Of a stretch of 64,000 nucleotides of DNA, positions 39,280-49,194 are shown one piece after another (position 1 is the stretch's first letter; every line of letters begins with the position of its first letter). The stretch is from the NCBI GenBank assembly GCA_031275735.1, contig JAISOJ010000076.1:1-64000 (forward strand), read 5' to 3'. Source of the DNA: Dysgonamonadaceae bacterium (GTDB lineage: Bacteria; Bacteroidota; Bacteroidia; Bacteroidales; Azobacteroidaceae). The position numbers and the translations under genes are program-made. The notes below the pieces were generated by a model. The model worked only from the letters and a program-made list of their open reading frames with translations. It searched no databases and was not told the origin of the DNA.

Positions 39280-40968
39280 TTACCATCCTTGATTCTGTTC
39301 AAGTCCTTTCAGAACTTCAGTTACGGGTATGGGGCCATAAATCATATAGTCGGCGAAAGGACGCCGCTCAACTACAAAAGAGCTAATTCCTCCTGTAGCT
39401 GTACCTTTGACTTCAGTTTTCATTGCTGCCAGGTCTTTCCATCGGCGTATATCCCAAAAGCGTACATTTTCGAAGCACATTTCCAGACGACGTTCATTTC
39501 GTATAAGTGTTTCAAAATCATCTTTGTTTGTCAAAGAAGCTAAATAGGGATCATTTCCTGTGATACCTGCCGTAACGCGAAGCCGGGCAATGATATCTCT
39601 TGCAGAGTAGGCGTGATTACCTTTGCCGTCGGGCCCCCATGCACGATTTGCAGCCTCGGCATATATCAGATAGGCTTCGGTATAGCGCATCAGATTTACT
39701 GTGTGCAATTGTGGAATTACCGAACCTGATATTACCGAAACGTTTGGATTCATAAACTTTAGCAAGTAATATCCCGAACGTGTCGAACGTTCGGCTATCT
39801 TTCCAATTCCATCTAACGGATCGTCAATGGAGTTTATCGTAACGTCCTTGAAAATAGTCCCATTACAAATAATCCATTTGGCAAGGCGCGGATCTCGGTT
39901 TATGTATGGAGTTGCTTTTATATGTCCCGAAATTAAATTGTCAATGGGATAACCGTTCAGAGACGGAAAGGCATCTATCAGATTCTGCGATGGATTGGTA
40001 TTGCCGTTGCCATTGAGTGAAGGAGGAAAGTTATTTTTTTCCCAACCGCTGATGTTTGTTGCGTCTCTGCGCCAAAGATGATCGGAATTGTCTGTAGACA
40101 GATAATAATCCAGTCGAGTGGGCGATAATGCAGAAACACCTCCGGCAGCATCTATGACCTCCGCAGCGGCATCGGCTGCCGCTGCCCATTTGGAGGCATC
40201 GTCCGTTGGATTGAAAGCAGGACTGGCAGCTTGTAATAAAACACGAGCTTTAATCATTTTTGCTATCCTGCCGCACATTCGATTTTTGAAATTAGGACCA
40301 TAAACGGCATCTTTATTGGCTTTTTCAGGATCGCCCACAGGAGCTGCTGCATAAAGATCTGGAAGTGAATCAACGGCAATCTTGATGTCGGTGAGAATCA
40401 TGTTTATACACTCGTCGAATGATGCTCGATGCAAAGTTGAACTGTTTGATACGAGCGCCATTGGTACCCCAAGCAACGTGCCGGACAAAGCGCCGATACC
40501 CGCATGACTTTGTAGCAATCGACTATAGTAATATGCCCGCAAACCATGTGCTTCGCCTTTGAGCCTGCGGCGAAAATTCTCTTGTAGCCATGTATTCGTC
40601 GGCGACCATACTGTTTGATCTGCAAACTCATCTAAAAAAAGATTGAGATAAGCAATGGCAGAATAACTGTCCCATTGAGAGAAAGGGTTGTAGAATGACG
40701 ACCACTCGCCGTTTGCCGCTCTGCGGAAATCAACAATGTTATCAGACACTTGATTACTTACGGCGTCATCACTGGCAACATCATTCAAGATTAAGTTGTT
40801 GGGAAGACTGTTGTAGGCATTCAACAAAATGCCTTCGGCGTATTTTGCTCTTTTGAGCATATCGTCTTTCATGTAAGCATTATCCATATCGGGGTCAAGA
40901 TAACTGTTGCATCCCCATATAAAAAATACCGGCAGAATCAATGTTGTTTTTATTATATTCTTTTTCAT
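39280..40968 (-). CDS. SusD/RagB-family lipoprotein
   Basis: Likely start MKKNIIKTTLILPVFFIWGC; YTEAYLIYAEAANRAWG; RNERRLEMCFENVRFWDIRRWKDL. Confidence 0.93.
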   Translation of the reverse strand: MKKNIIKTTLILPVFFIWGCNSYLDPDMDNAYMKDDMLKRAKYAEGILLNAYNSLPNNLILNDVASDDAVSNQVSDNIVDFRRAANGEWSSFYNPFSQWDSYSAIAYLNLFLDEFADQTVWSPTNTWLQENFRRRLKGEAHGLRAYYYSRLLQSHAGIGALSGTLLGVPMALVSNSSTLHRASFDECINMILTDIKIAVDSLPDLYAAAPVGDPEKANKDAVYGPNFKNRMCGRIAKMIKARVLLQAASPAFNPTDDASKWAAAADAAAEVIDAAGGVSALSPTRLDYYLSTDNSDHLWRRDATNISGWEKNNFPPSLNGNGNTNPSQNLIDAFPSLNGYPIDNLISGHIKATPYINRDPRLAKWIICNGTIFKDVTINSIDDPLDGIGKIAERSTRSGYYLLKFMNPNVSVISGSVIPQLHTVNLMRYTEAYLIYAEAANRAWGPDGKGNHAYSARDIIARLRVTAGITGNDPYLASLTNKDDFETLIRNERRLEMCFENVRFWDIRRWKDLAAMKTEVKGTATGGISSFVVERRPFADYMIYGPIPVTEVLKGLEQNQGW

Positions 40969-40981
40969 ATTTTTAGGCGAT

Positions 40982-43921
40982 TTAGAATTGAGCTTTAATA
41001 CCAATGTAATACCATCTCATTTGTGGTTCTGATCCCACATTGAGTTGTAGGATATCAGCATTTGGGCCTACTTTGAAGAGGTTCTCAGCACGGAGGAATA
41101 TCATGACTTTCTTCATTGCCAAAGCGCTGGCAATATGTTCGTCGAAAGTGTAGGTAAGTTGGATTGCCGGCATCGAAAAGTAGCTTTTGTCACTTACCCA
41201 GAAAGTTGAATTTCGATAGTTGTTTCCAATTTCACTTACGGTCAGACGCGGATAAGCCGCATTAACATCCGGATTATCGCTTGTCCATCGTTCAAGAAGA
41301 TGGGCAGGATATTTTTTCTCACCAGTAATCCAATAGTAATCATTGACGGCAGTACTGCCATCAACGGTTTTACGCCCCAATTGAGCATTAATATATGCCC
41401 AAAGATTGAAATTGCGCCACGAAGTGTTTATTGTAAACGAATAGGCGGAAGTAGGGTGCGATGAACCGATTACAGTTATGTCATTGTCGTCCACCTTCCC
41501 ATCTTTGTTTAAATCAAGATATTTGATATCGCCTGCTCGCACAATTCCGTAAGTAGAATACACGACATTTGTGCGGGGATCATTGATTTGATCAATTTCG
41601 GCTTGAGTATAAAGTCCATCAGCTTGCAAGCCCCATACCGACCATACCGATTTTCCGACGCTCTGCCGGTAGCCCATGCCCGGACCGTAATCGTCTTCAT
41701 TAGTACGAAGTATTTTGGTGGAAGTCCATATTGCATTCAGGCTCGCATCAAGAGTAAATTCTCCGAATTTCTGACGGAAGTTGATTCCTGCCTCGATTCC
41801 TTGTTCACGCCAGCGTCCATAATTATCTGAGGGAATGAAGTTGTCGCCACCCCAATAAGCAGGATAAGAACTCGTAAGGCGTTCAACCATATCATAGCGC
41901 AAATTATTGAAATAATTCGTTTCGACAAAGATTTTGTCTCCTAACAGAGAGGTCTCAAAACCGGCATTAAATTGATTATTTTGAGTAAACGAAAGGTTGG
42001 GATTATTGCCGCTGTTTCGAATCATAATAGCATTAGATCCGGCATTGTCGCCATAATTATACGCCGACCCTGCGGAATAAGTATTTTCGAAGAGATGGTA
42101 GCCGGTATAACCATCGCTACGATCGCTCTTGGTATTGCCAAAGCTTGCTTTAAATTTGAGATAGTCTAAATTGTCAATATTTTTTAAGAGATCCTCTTCA
42201 GTTGCAATCCATGCAAGACCCCAAGCTTGGGCATATCCCCAACGGTTGCCATCTTTCAAATGAGAAGCACCAATATAAGCTGAACTGTATTCGGCAACAT
42301 AACGCTTGTTGTTCATGTAGTTGGAGCGAAAACCGAAGTTCATGTTACGGTCAGTATATATCGTATTATTCTCCTTATAAGTATAATAAATAGAGGTAAG
42401 CTCAACGCTTAGTTCATTATTTCCGGAGAATTTACGGTCATAGCCTAGAATATTCGTCCAACCATAGCGGCGGCAGAAATTAACCCCGGTCATAGTCTGA
42501 TTACCGACGAAGTTATTATTGCCTTCCTTAGCGATTTGGATGCTTCCTTCGTTCCCTGTCTCAGGAATATAAACAGCATACTCATTCTTCTGTGAAGTCG
42601 TGTATCGGTTATAGTGGTCTGTACCGAAATAGGTACGATAGCTCAACCCCTTAGCGATGCTTTTTAAATCCACGTCAATACCTATATTTACATTCATCAG
42701 TCTATCCATTGTACTCGCGTAGCCACCCAGGTAAAGGTCGCCGTATAAATTCTGCCAATTATTTTGTGTGAAGCCCGAAGAGCCTCCCACCAGGTAAGCG
42801 TCATTGATTATTGAATGTTGACTACGGGCTTCATCCACAAGATAAGCGTCTTCCGATCGAATGCGGTCAATGGGGATAAGAGGCGGATAAGCGTTGACCC
42901 GTTCAGAAGTTGTCTGCGTCCAGAAGTTTTGATTTTTCCAAGATGGCCCGTGGTTAGCATTGAAGATAGCTGTGCCGTCGAGAGTTACTTGGATAAAGTC
43001 CGTTACATGAACATCCACTGCGCCATGTACATTGAAGCGGTTGGTCGATTGTTTATCTCCTTCTCCTTCCTTGAGTAGCGACTGTATATTCGTGTAATCG
43101 AGATTGAGGTAATACTGAGCTGTTGAAGTTCCCCCTGTAAATTCTCCCTGAAACTGCTGTTGTGGTTTTAATGAATTGAGTAACTTTTTGTTACGGTAGT
43201 AATCTACATCGGGATATTTAACCGGATCAATGCCGTTACGGGTGTTCTCTATATCATCATAAGAATACTTGCCGGGTTGCCCGTCGTTCTTGAGCGCCTC
43301 GTTGTAGAGGATCATGTAGTCGGCTGCCTTGAGATAATTAGGGTAACTGATAGGCACTCCAATACCACTCTCATAAGTGAAATTCATTTTGCGTTTATTG
43401 GCTTCGCCGCGGCGTGTCTTAATCATTATGATTCCCTTGTCGGCAAGTGCGCCATAGAGCATTTTGGAAGTTGCGTCTTTTAGTACGGTTATTTCCTCTA
43501 TTTCGTCAACGTTGAGCATATCGCTCAGGTTTGCAATAGAACCGTCACGCACTAAACCGTCGATAAGGATGATACTTCCGGCGCCGCGCACATCTGTAGC
43601 AGAAAAGTTTCCCAGACTTTCGGCATTAACCAAAGTCCAAAAGCTACGCCTGTTAAAGATATTTTTGTAATCATCCATCCGGATATTGGAGACTGCTCCA
43701 ACAATGCGTCGTTTGGATTGAGCGCCAAAGGCGACATTTACTTGATCGTTCTTGTCTTCCACGACGGTTATTGTAACGTCTTCAATAGGTACACCCAACT
43801 CATCGGTTACTTTAGCCGCTATTTTATTGTTATCTTCCATATCATTCTGCTGAGCGATTAATAAAACAGGCAATCCCTGTAAAATGAGCGTTATTGCGAT
43901 TATAATATGTAATTTCTTCAT
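40982..43921 (-). CDS. SusC/RagA-family TonB-linked outer-membrane protein (short N-terminus)
   Basis: GSIILIDGLVRDGSIANLSDMLNVDEIEEITVLKDATSKMLYGALADKGIIMIKTRRG. Confidence 0.93.
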   Translation of the reverse strand: MKKLHIIIAITLILQGLPVLLIAQQNDMEDNNKIAAKVTDELGVPIEDVTITVVEDKNDQVNVAFGAQSKRRIVGAVSNIRMDDYKNIFNRRSFWTLVNAESLGNFSATDVRGAGSIILIDGLVRDGSIANLSDMLNVDEIEEITVLKDATSKMLYGALADKGIIMIKTRRGEANKRKMNFTYESGIGVPISYPNYLKAADYMILYNEALKNDGQPGKYSYDDIENTRNGIDPVKYPDVDYYRNKKLLNSLKPQQQFQGEFTGGTSTAQYYLNLDYTNIQSLLKEGEGDKQSTNRFNVHGAVDVHVTDFIQVTLDGTAIFNANHGPSWKNQNFWTQTTSERVNAYPPLIPIDRIRSEDAYLVDEARSQHSIINDAYLVGGSSGFTQNNWQNLYGDLYLGGYASTMDRLMNVNIGIDVDLKSIAKGLSYRTYFGTDHYNRYTTSQKNEYAVYIPETGNEGSIQIAKEGNNNFVGNQTMTGVNFCRRYGWTNILGYDRKFSGNNELSVELTSIYYTYKENNTIYTDRNMNFGFRSNYMNNKRYVAEYSSAYIGASHLKDGNRWGYAQAWGLAWIATEEDLLKNIDNLDYLKFKASFGNTKSDRSDGYTGYHLFENTYSAGSAYNYGDNAGSNAIMIRNSGNNPNLSFTQNNQFNAGFETSLLGDKIFVETNYFNNLRYDMVERLTSSYPAYWGGDNFIPSDNYGRWREQGIEAGINFRQKFGEFTLDASLNAIWTSTKILRTNEDDYGPGMGYRQSVGKSVWSVWGLQADGLYTQAEIDQINDPRTNVVYSTYGIVRAGDIKYLDLNKDGKVDDNDITVIGSSHPTSAYSFTINTSWRNFNLWAYINAQLGRKTVDGSTAVNDYYWITGEKKYPAHLLERWTSDNPDVNAAYPRLTVSEIGNNYRNSTFWVSDKSYFSMPAIQLTYTFDEHIASALAMKKVMIFLRAENLFKVGPNADILQLNVGSEPQMRWYYIGIKAQF

Positions 43922-43940
43922 GATTATTTATTTTTACAAG

Positions 43941-45830
43941 TTACCATCCCTGATTTTGCTTAAAGTCTTCGTACTGATTAACCAGCGATCTTTTGAACGG
44001 AAACCAGTAATGTTTCCCTTCTTCAAATTGTCCTTCAAAAAGTAACGTTTCGTTACAAACAGAGTGTTCCTGATTGAATTGATGTTCATAACGCCGTTTA
44101 TACTGCGGCAAATGAGATAAATACCAGCGGCGAAGATCAACAAAACGTTGTCCTTCAAAAGCCAGTTCCACGCTGCGCTCATTACGTATGCGATCTCTGA
44201 AAATTTCCTTACTGGCATAGTATTGCGGTCGCACGTCGGGTAGCGACTCATTTCCGTAAACTTGCTCGGCGGCTGTCAGATCTTCACTTACAGGGAGTTT
44301 CACTCTGCGATGAAGAATATTAATGGCTTCCAATGCAGTCAAACCCTGAGCATCAAAATCAGTAGGTGATACGGTAGGACCATAAGCCTCGTTAACAGCT
44401 TCAGCGAAGTTCAGATACATTTCGGCAAGGCGAATATAGGGACAATTAAATCGGAAACTATTATATTCCGCGCCGCCGGCGCCGCCTTCTTTATTATTGA
44501 CTTTGAATGGGATATATTTGCGAATCAAATAACCTGTCTTGGACTGAGGCGAAGCGGCGCTTCCTCTGTCGAGGCCAACAGCAGCGCTACCCCCAACATT
44601 TGTGTAGAGTTGTACATAACTTTCAGCTAAAGGGATACCAACTGGATTATCTACCCATTTTACTCCATCAACTAAGATGGTTTTCCAAAGTCTTGGATCA
44701 CGTTTAGCCCAAGGGATCAGCGGATTGTAATCTCCTGAAGGAGCATCGGCAATAGCGTAACCTGTTGCAGTTTCGTAAAGATCAACAAAATTTGCCGTAG
44801 GTGAAGTTACCACGGAGTTACCGCCAAAGCGTCCACTGTTGTGGAGACGACCTATACCAAAATTGAGTACTTGTGAACTTCCAATGGCTGTTCCGGGTTT
44901 AATCTTTGCAAAAATAGTTTCTGCTGTATAGACGGCTTTTGTTGTCGCAATTGGGCGGCAATCGGCAAACTGGTAAGCGTAGTCGCTCCAGGGGACAAGG
45001 CTGTAAATACCTTTATTTGCTAATTTTATTACTTCGTAAGCAGCTTGGGCAGCCTGTTTGCATAACTCGGTATCATATATGGCATTTTCTGTTTCTAATT
45101 TGGAGGTTAACGGACTTGCCGCATAGAGTAATGCTCTTGATTTAAGAGCAAGCGCTGCTCCTTTGGTTACACGTCCCATGTGGATGGATGGATTCTCCCA
45201 TGCCTCGGGGAGTAATTCGGCTGCTTCCGTCAGATCATTTACTATTTTCATCAATGTTTCCTTAAAGCTTAGGCGCGGAAATTTCATATCTGTTTCCGGA
45301 CTAAAGGCATCAGTGACATAAGGCAATCCGCCCCAATACTTGGCGATTTCGAAGTGATTCCATGCGCGAAAAAATAGCATCTGTCCTTTGAGTCTGTTAG
45401 ATTCTTCCGGTGTAGCATTAGTCAACATATCCAGATTAGCCAATCCGAAATTGCAAGTGCGGATATTAGCCCACCCTTGATCCCACAACCCAAAATGGGC
45501 AGATTGATTGGTTGTTACAAATGGATTCTGATCTAAATTGGAATGTATCCACATATAATTTCCACGGGGAATATTATATCCCGCAGGAAAATCACGATTG
45601 CAGTCCACATCGTCAGCAAAATCAAATGATGAAGTATAAGCCTGTACGTGATAAACGATCAAGCCGTCGCCGTAAAGCACATCAAGGTAGCCTTGAAAAT
45701 TACGATAAGAGCTGAATACTTGCGCGTCGTCAACATCCGAGGCAGGAGTTTTTTCAAGATAACTTTCACAACCGGCTACCGAAGATGACAATGCAATGAT
45801 TGATAGAATTTTTATTATTTTCATGATCAT
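43941..45830 (-). CDS. SusD/RagB-family lipoprotein
   Basis: SSVAGCESYLEKTPASDVDDAQVFSSY; RLAEMYLNFAEAVNEAYG; RNERSVELAFEGQRFVDLRRW. Confidence 0.95.
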   Translation of the reverse strand: MIMKIIKILSIIALSSSVAGCESYLEKTPASDVDDAQVFSSYRNFQGYLDVLYGDGLIVYHVQAYTSSFDFADDVDCNRDFPAGYNIPRGNYMWIHSNLDQNPFVTTNQSAHFGLWDQGWANIRTCNFGLANLDMLTNATPEESNRLKGQMLFFRAWNHFEIAKYWGGLPYVTDAFSPETDMKFPRLSFKETLMKIVNDLTEAAELLPEAWENPSIHMGRVTKGAALALKSRALLYAASPLTSKLETENAIYDTELCKQAAQAAYEVIKLANKGIYSLVPWSDYAYQFADCRPIATTKAVYTAETIFAKIKPGTAIGSSQVLNFGIGRLHNSGRFGGNSVVTSPTANFVDLYETATGYAIADAPSGDYNPLIPWAKRDPRLWKTILVDGVKWVDNPVGIPLAESYVQLYTNVGGSAAVGLDRGSAASPQSKTGYLIRKYIPFKVNNKEGGAGGAEYNSFRFNCPYIRLAEMYLNFAEAVNEAYGPTVSPTDFDAQGLTALEAINILHRRVKLPVSEDLTAAEQVYGNESLPDVRPQYYASKEIFRDRIRNERSVELAFEGQRFVDLRRWYLSHLPQYKRRYEHQFNQEHSVCNETLLFEGQFEEGKHYWFPFKRSLVNQYEDFKQNQGW

Positions 45831-45839
45831 TTTGTTTTA

Positions 45840-48800
45840 CTAAAATTCAATATTAACACCTATATTAAACCTTTTGGTCATAGGATATTTTTGTATATTG
45901 TCGTTGGCGCGTGTTCCTCCTGTTTCCCTGTCTTCATTCAGATACGAGAAGAGCCAGAGGTCATTTCCATTTAAATATACACGCAGACCATTGATGCCGA
46001 GTTTCTTTATATAAGTACCGCCGAAACGGTAAGCAATTTCAATATTTTTGAGTCTCCACATAGTTCCATCAACCATATTGTAAGTTCCTGTATTATTCAC
46101 ATCGCCGCCAAGATTGTAAACAGGCGCGCGGTAATTTCCGCCGGGGTTGGCAGCAGGTAGCCAAAGGTCGCTTACAATACTTTTGTCTACAACCGAATAG
46201 TAATGAGGGCCCGTGAACAAATATTCGCTCTGTTGCAAAGTAATTCCCGTACTACCGTAGAACTGTATCATGAAACTGAGGTTTTTCCATTCGACGCCTG
46301 CTGTAAGGTTCATTGTATGGAGCGGATGATTGGAGTAACCGTAAGGAACCAAGTCATTTTCGTCAACTACTCCGTCGCCGTTGTAATCCACAAGTTGCAA
46401 CATACCTGGAATGAAATTATTGGGTTCTTTCGTCCCTTTAACTCCGGTATACATCTCATCCCAGTTTGTTATGGGACCTTTATCAATGTAGGCGTGTTGC
46501 TGCCCGATGGGATAGCCTGCTAACTTTTGGTATGCAGGGATAAGTTCAGGATCCTCTATGTAATCAATTCTGTCCTGAGAATTGGAATACATGACCGCAA
46601 CATAATATTTAAAATCCGAACCTATATTTGAGTTCCAACGAGCCTCAACTTCCCATCCATTTGCAGAAGTACGCCCTAAATTGGAGGGAACCGGATCTGC
46701 GCCAAACCAGTCGGGGATGTTACGCATTTCGGCTGGAAGGAAGATATCATAACGATATTCCCAGTAATAATCAATGCTTGCAGTAAGATGGTTTTTCAGG
46801 AAACTCATTTCGGCAGCTAAATCATTTTTGACGGAGGTTTCCCAACGCGCTTCAGGATTGCCTATAACGGATATTTTGTGTCCCGGATAGAACGAATTAC
46901 TCTGAATGGGCGTACCCAGCCATGCGCTGTTGTTAATACTACTCCATTGAGTCACGTAGAGCCAACGAGGAATACCATTATCACTTCCGACTTTGCCCCA
47001 TGAATAACGAAGTTTGAAAAGATTGACATAATCGTTAAGTTTTGATTTTTTGAAGAAAAGCTCTTCACTTACCATCCAGCCAAAAGCAACTGCTGGAAAG
47101 AAGCCGAACTTTTTACCCTTACCAAATTTTTCAGAGCCATTGTATCCGGCATTTCCTTCTAACAGATAACATCCGGCATAATCATAAGTAACACGACCCG
47201 CCCACTCTTCGCGGTATGTTGGAAATGTCTGTCCCAAGGAATTATCAGTGCGTTTGAATACGCCCGTCGCTCCAATTTTGTGATTGCCGAATACACGGGA
47301 ATAATTGAGATTGAGTTGATACATCAAATTTTTATAAAGCTGCACTGTTCCGTTGGAGGCGTTTTTAATCGTTTCGGTGGTTACCTGAGGCAAAACAGGG
47401 ACGTACTCGAAACCTGTCTTGTCGCTTACAGGGATATTCCATGTGGTAACTCCTGTTCGCCAATCAATGTATTTGGTAACCGGTCTGTTGGCGCCAACAT
47501 TAGGTCCGTTGCTGATGTAATAATTGCGGAAATTGACCAACCCCTTTATCGAAAGCCCTTTAGCTATAAAATCAAGTTTTTGATTAAGAGTAAAATTAGT
47601 ATTCATATCAGTGCGCACTTCCTTTACAATCCCGCTAAAATTGAAGTATTCTACAGGGTTGTACATATTGTAGCCTGCAGCATTGTTAGCGAATGTCCCG
47701 TCGGAATAACGCACCGGATACTGGTCGGGTCCTTTGCCATAAACCCCGAGCCAAAGATAAGCAGGTGTAGCATTGGTAGTATTTTCAATGCCTTGCGCCC
47801 CATCAAGGTTCACTCCAAAAGTAGTTGTGGTTGTCGGTTGGAAATCCAAATTGAGACGGAAATTATAACGTGAATAATCGTTTTTGGGAACATATCCCTG
47901 ACCGAAATCCTGTCCTTTAAGAATGTCTCCATCGTAAGTATAGGATAACGAAGCATAATATTTGACAAATTTAGTAGCGCCTTGCAAACCCATATTATAG
48001 TGTTGCGACCATGACCATTGATGGAGCATTTCATCCTGCCAATCAACATCAGGATAGATTTCCGGATCAGTTTGGTCGCGATATCGGCGAAGCACATCCA
48101 CAGGAGTTATGTAAGATGACCAGTGGCTGGCCGGCGAAGGTCCAAGTTGATTTTCAATTGCTTGATTACGAAGTAATAAGGCATTATAAGAATTGAGAAA
48201 TTGCGGAATCTTTGAGAGGGTTTTAGCTGTTACGCTGGCAGATACGGAAAGCACGGGCTTGCCCTCTTTACCGCGCTTAGTGGTGACAAGTATAACGCCG
48301 TTACCACCCCTTACACCAAATACTGCGGTTGCAGAAGCATCTTTGAGGACAGATATATTTTCAACTTCATTGATGTCGATATCGTTCATGTTGCGTTCTA
48401 CGCCATCAACTAAAATCAACGGATCCGAACCGTTCCATGTCGATTTGCTTCGGATAATGATCTCCGCTGCGTCTGAGCCGGGTTTACCTGAATAATTCAG
48501 GGTAGTAAGGCCGGGAACAAGACCTGTAAGTGCGTTAGAAATGTTTGTAACGCCTCCGGTACGCATCAATTCTTCTGATTTTACCAGCGAAATAGCGCCT
48601 ACTACGCTTTGTTTCCTCTGTGTGCCGTAACCAACTACTATTACCTCGTCGAGGTTTGCGGCGCTTTCAGACATAGTGATATTCAAGTTTTTTGAGTCGC
48701 CAACTACAATTTCCTGAGTAACGTATCCTATGAAGAAGAATTGCAATACAGATTCTTTATCAAGTACCGTTATAGTAAATTTTCCATCAATATCAGTCAC

Positions 48801-49016
48801 GACACCCCGAGTAGTTCCTTTGATGACAATGCTTACCCCTGTCAATGGACCCATTTTGTCGACAACTGTTCCGGTAACAACAATTCCCTGTTGCTGGGAT
48901 TCATTATGACTCAAACTGTTGGATTCGGAAAAGTCCGCTGCAATTACCCTGGCAAGCACGAAAAAAAGAAAAAAGATTGTCAGTTTTACAACTTTACTTA
49001 TTTTATACAATCTCAT
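45840..49016 (-). CDS. SusC/RagA-family TonB-linked outer-membrane protein
   Basis: VTGTVVDKMGPLTGVSIVIKGTTRGVVTDIDGKF (CarboxypepD_reg-like); DEVIVVGYGTQRK; VLKDASATAVFGVRGGNGVILVTTKRG. Confidence 0.97.
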   Translation of the reverse strand: MRLYKISKVVKLTIFFLFFVLARVIAADFSESNSLSHNESQQQGIVVTGTVVDKMGPLTGVSIVIKGTTRGVVTDIDGKFTITVLDKESVLQFFFIGYVTQEIVVGDSKNLNITMSESAANLDEVIVVGYGTQRKQSVVGAISLVKSEELMRTGGVTNISNALTGLVPGLTTLNYSGKPGSDAAEIIIRSKSTWNGSDPLILVDGVERNMNDIDINEVENISVLKDASATAVFGVRGGNGVILVTTKRGKEGKPVLSVSASVTAKTLSKIPQFLNSYNALLLRNQAIENQLGPSPASHWSSYITPVDVLRRYRDQTDPEIYPDVDWQDEMLHQWSWSQHYNMGLQGATKFVKYYASLSYTYDGDILKGQDFGQGYVPKNDYSRYNFRLNLDFQPTTTTTFGVNLDGAQGIENTTNATPAYLWLGVYGKGPDQYPVRYSDGTFANNAAGYNMYNPVEYFNFSGIVKEVRTDMNTNFTLNQKLDFIAKGLSIKGLVNFRNYYISNGPNVGANRPVTKYIDWRTGVTTWNIPVSDKTGFEYVPVLPQVTTETIKNASNGTVQLYKNLMYQLNLNYSRVFGNHKIGATGVFKRTDNSLGQTFPTYREEWAGRVTYDYAGCYLLEGNAGYNGSEKFGKGKKFGFFPAVAFGWMVSEELFFKKSKLNDYVNLFKLRYSWGKVGSDNGIPRWLYVTQWSSINNSAWLGTPIQSNSFYPGHKISVIGNPEARWETSVKNDLAAEMSFLKNHLTASIDYYWEYRYDIFLPAEMRNIPDWFGADPVPSNLGRTSANGWEVEARWNSNIGSDFKYYVAVMYSNSQDRIDYIEDPELIPAYQKLAGYPIGQQHAYIDKGPITNWDEMYTGVKGTKEPNNFIPGMLQLVDYNGDGVVDENDLVPYGYSNHPLHTMNLTAGVEWKNLSFMIQFYGSTGITLQQSEYLFTGPHYYSVVDKSIVSDLWLPAANPGGNYRAPVYNLGGDVNNTGTYNMVDGTMWRLKNIEIAYRFGGTYIKKLGINGLRVYLNGNDLWLFSYLNEDRETGGTRANDNIQKYPMTKRFNIGVNIEF

Positions 49017-49194
49017 AATGATTCATGTTTAAGTTGATTTATTTCATTATTTATCATTATTTCTAATTTGATTTTGGAGCGTATTCTATTGGAGAGAAAT
49101 ATACCAAAACAGCAAGAAAAATGAGTATGGAGGTTATTTTCATTAAAAAAATGAGAGATAGATATGTAAGTACTTGTATCTATCTCCCCTGAGT

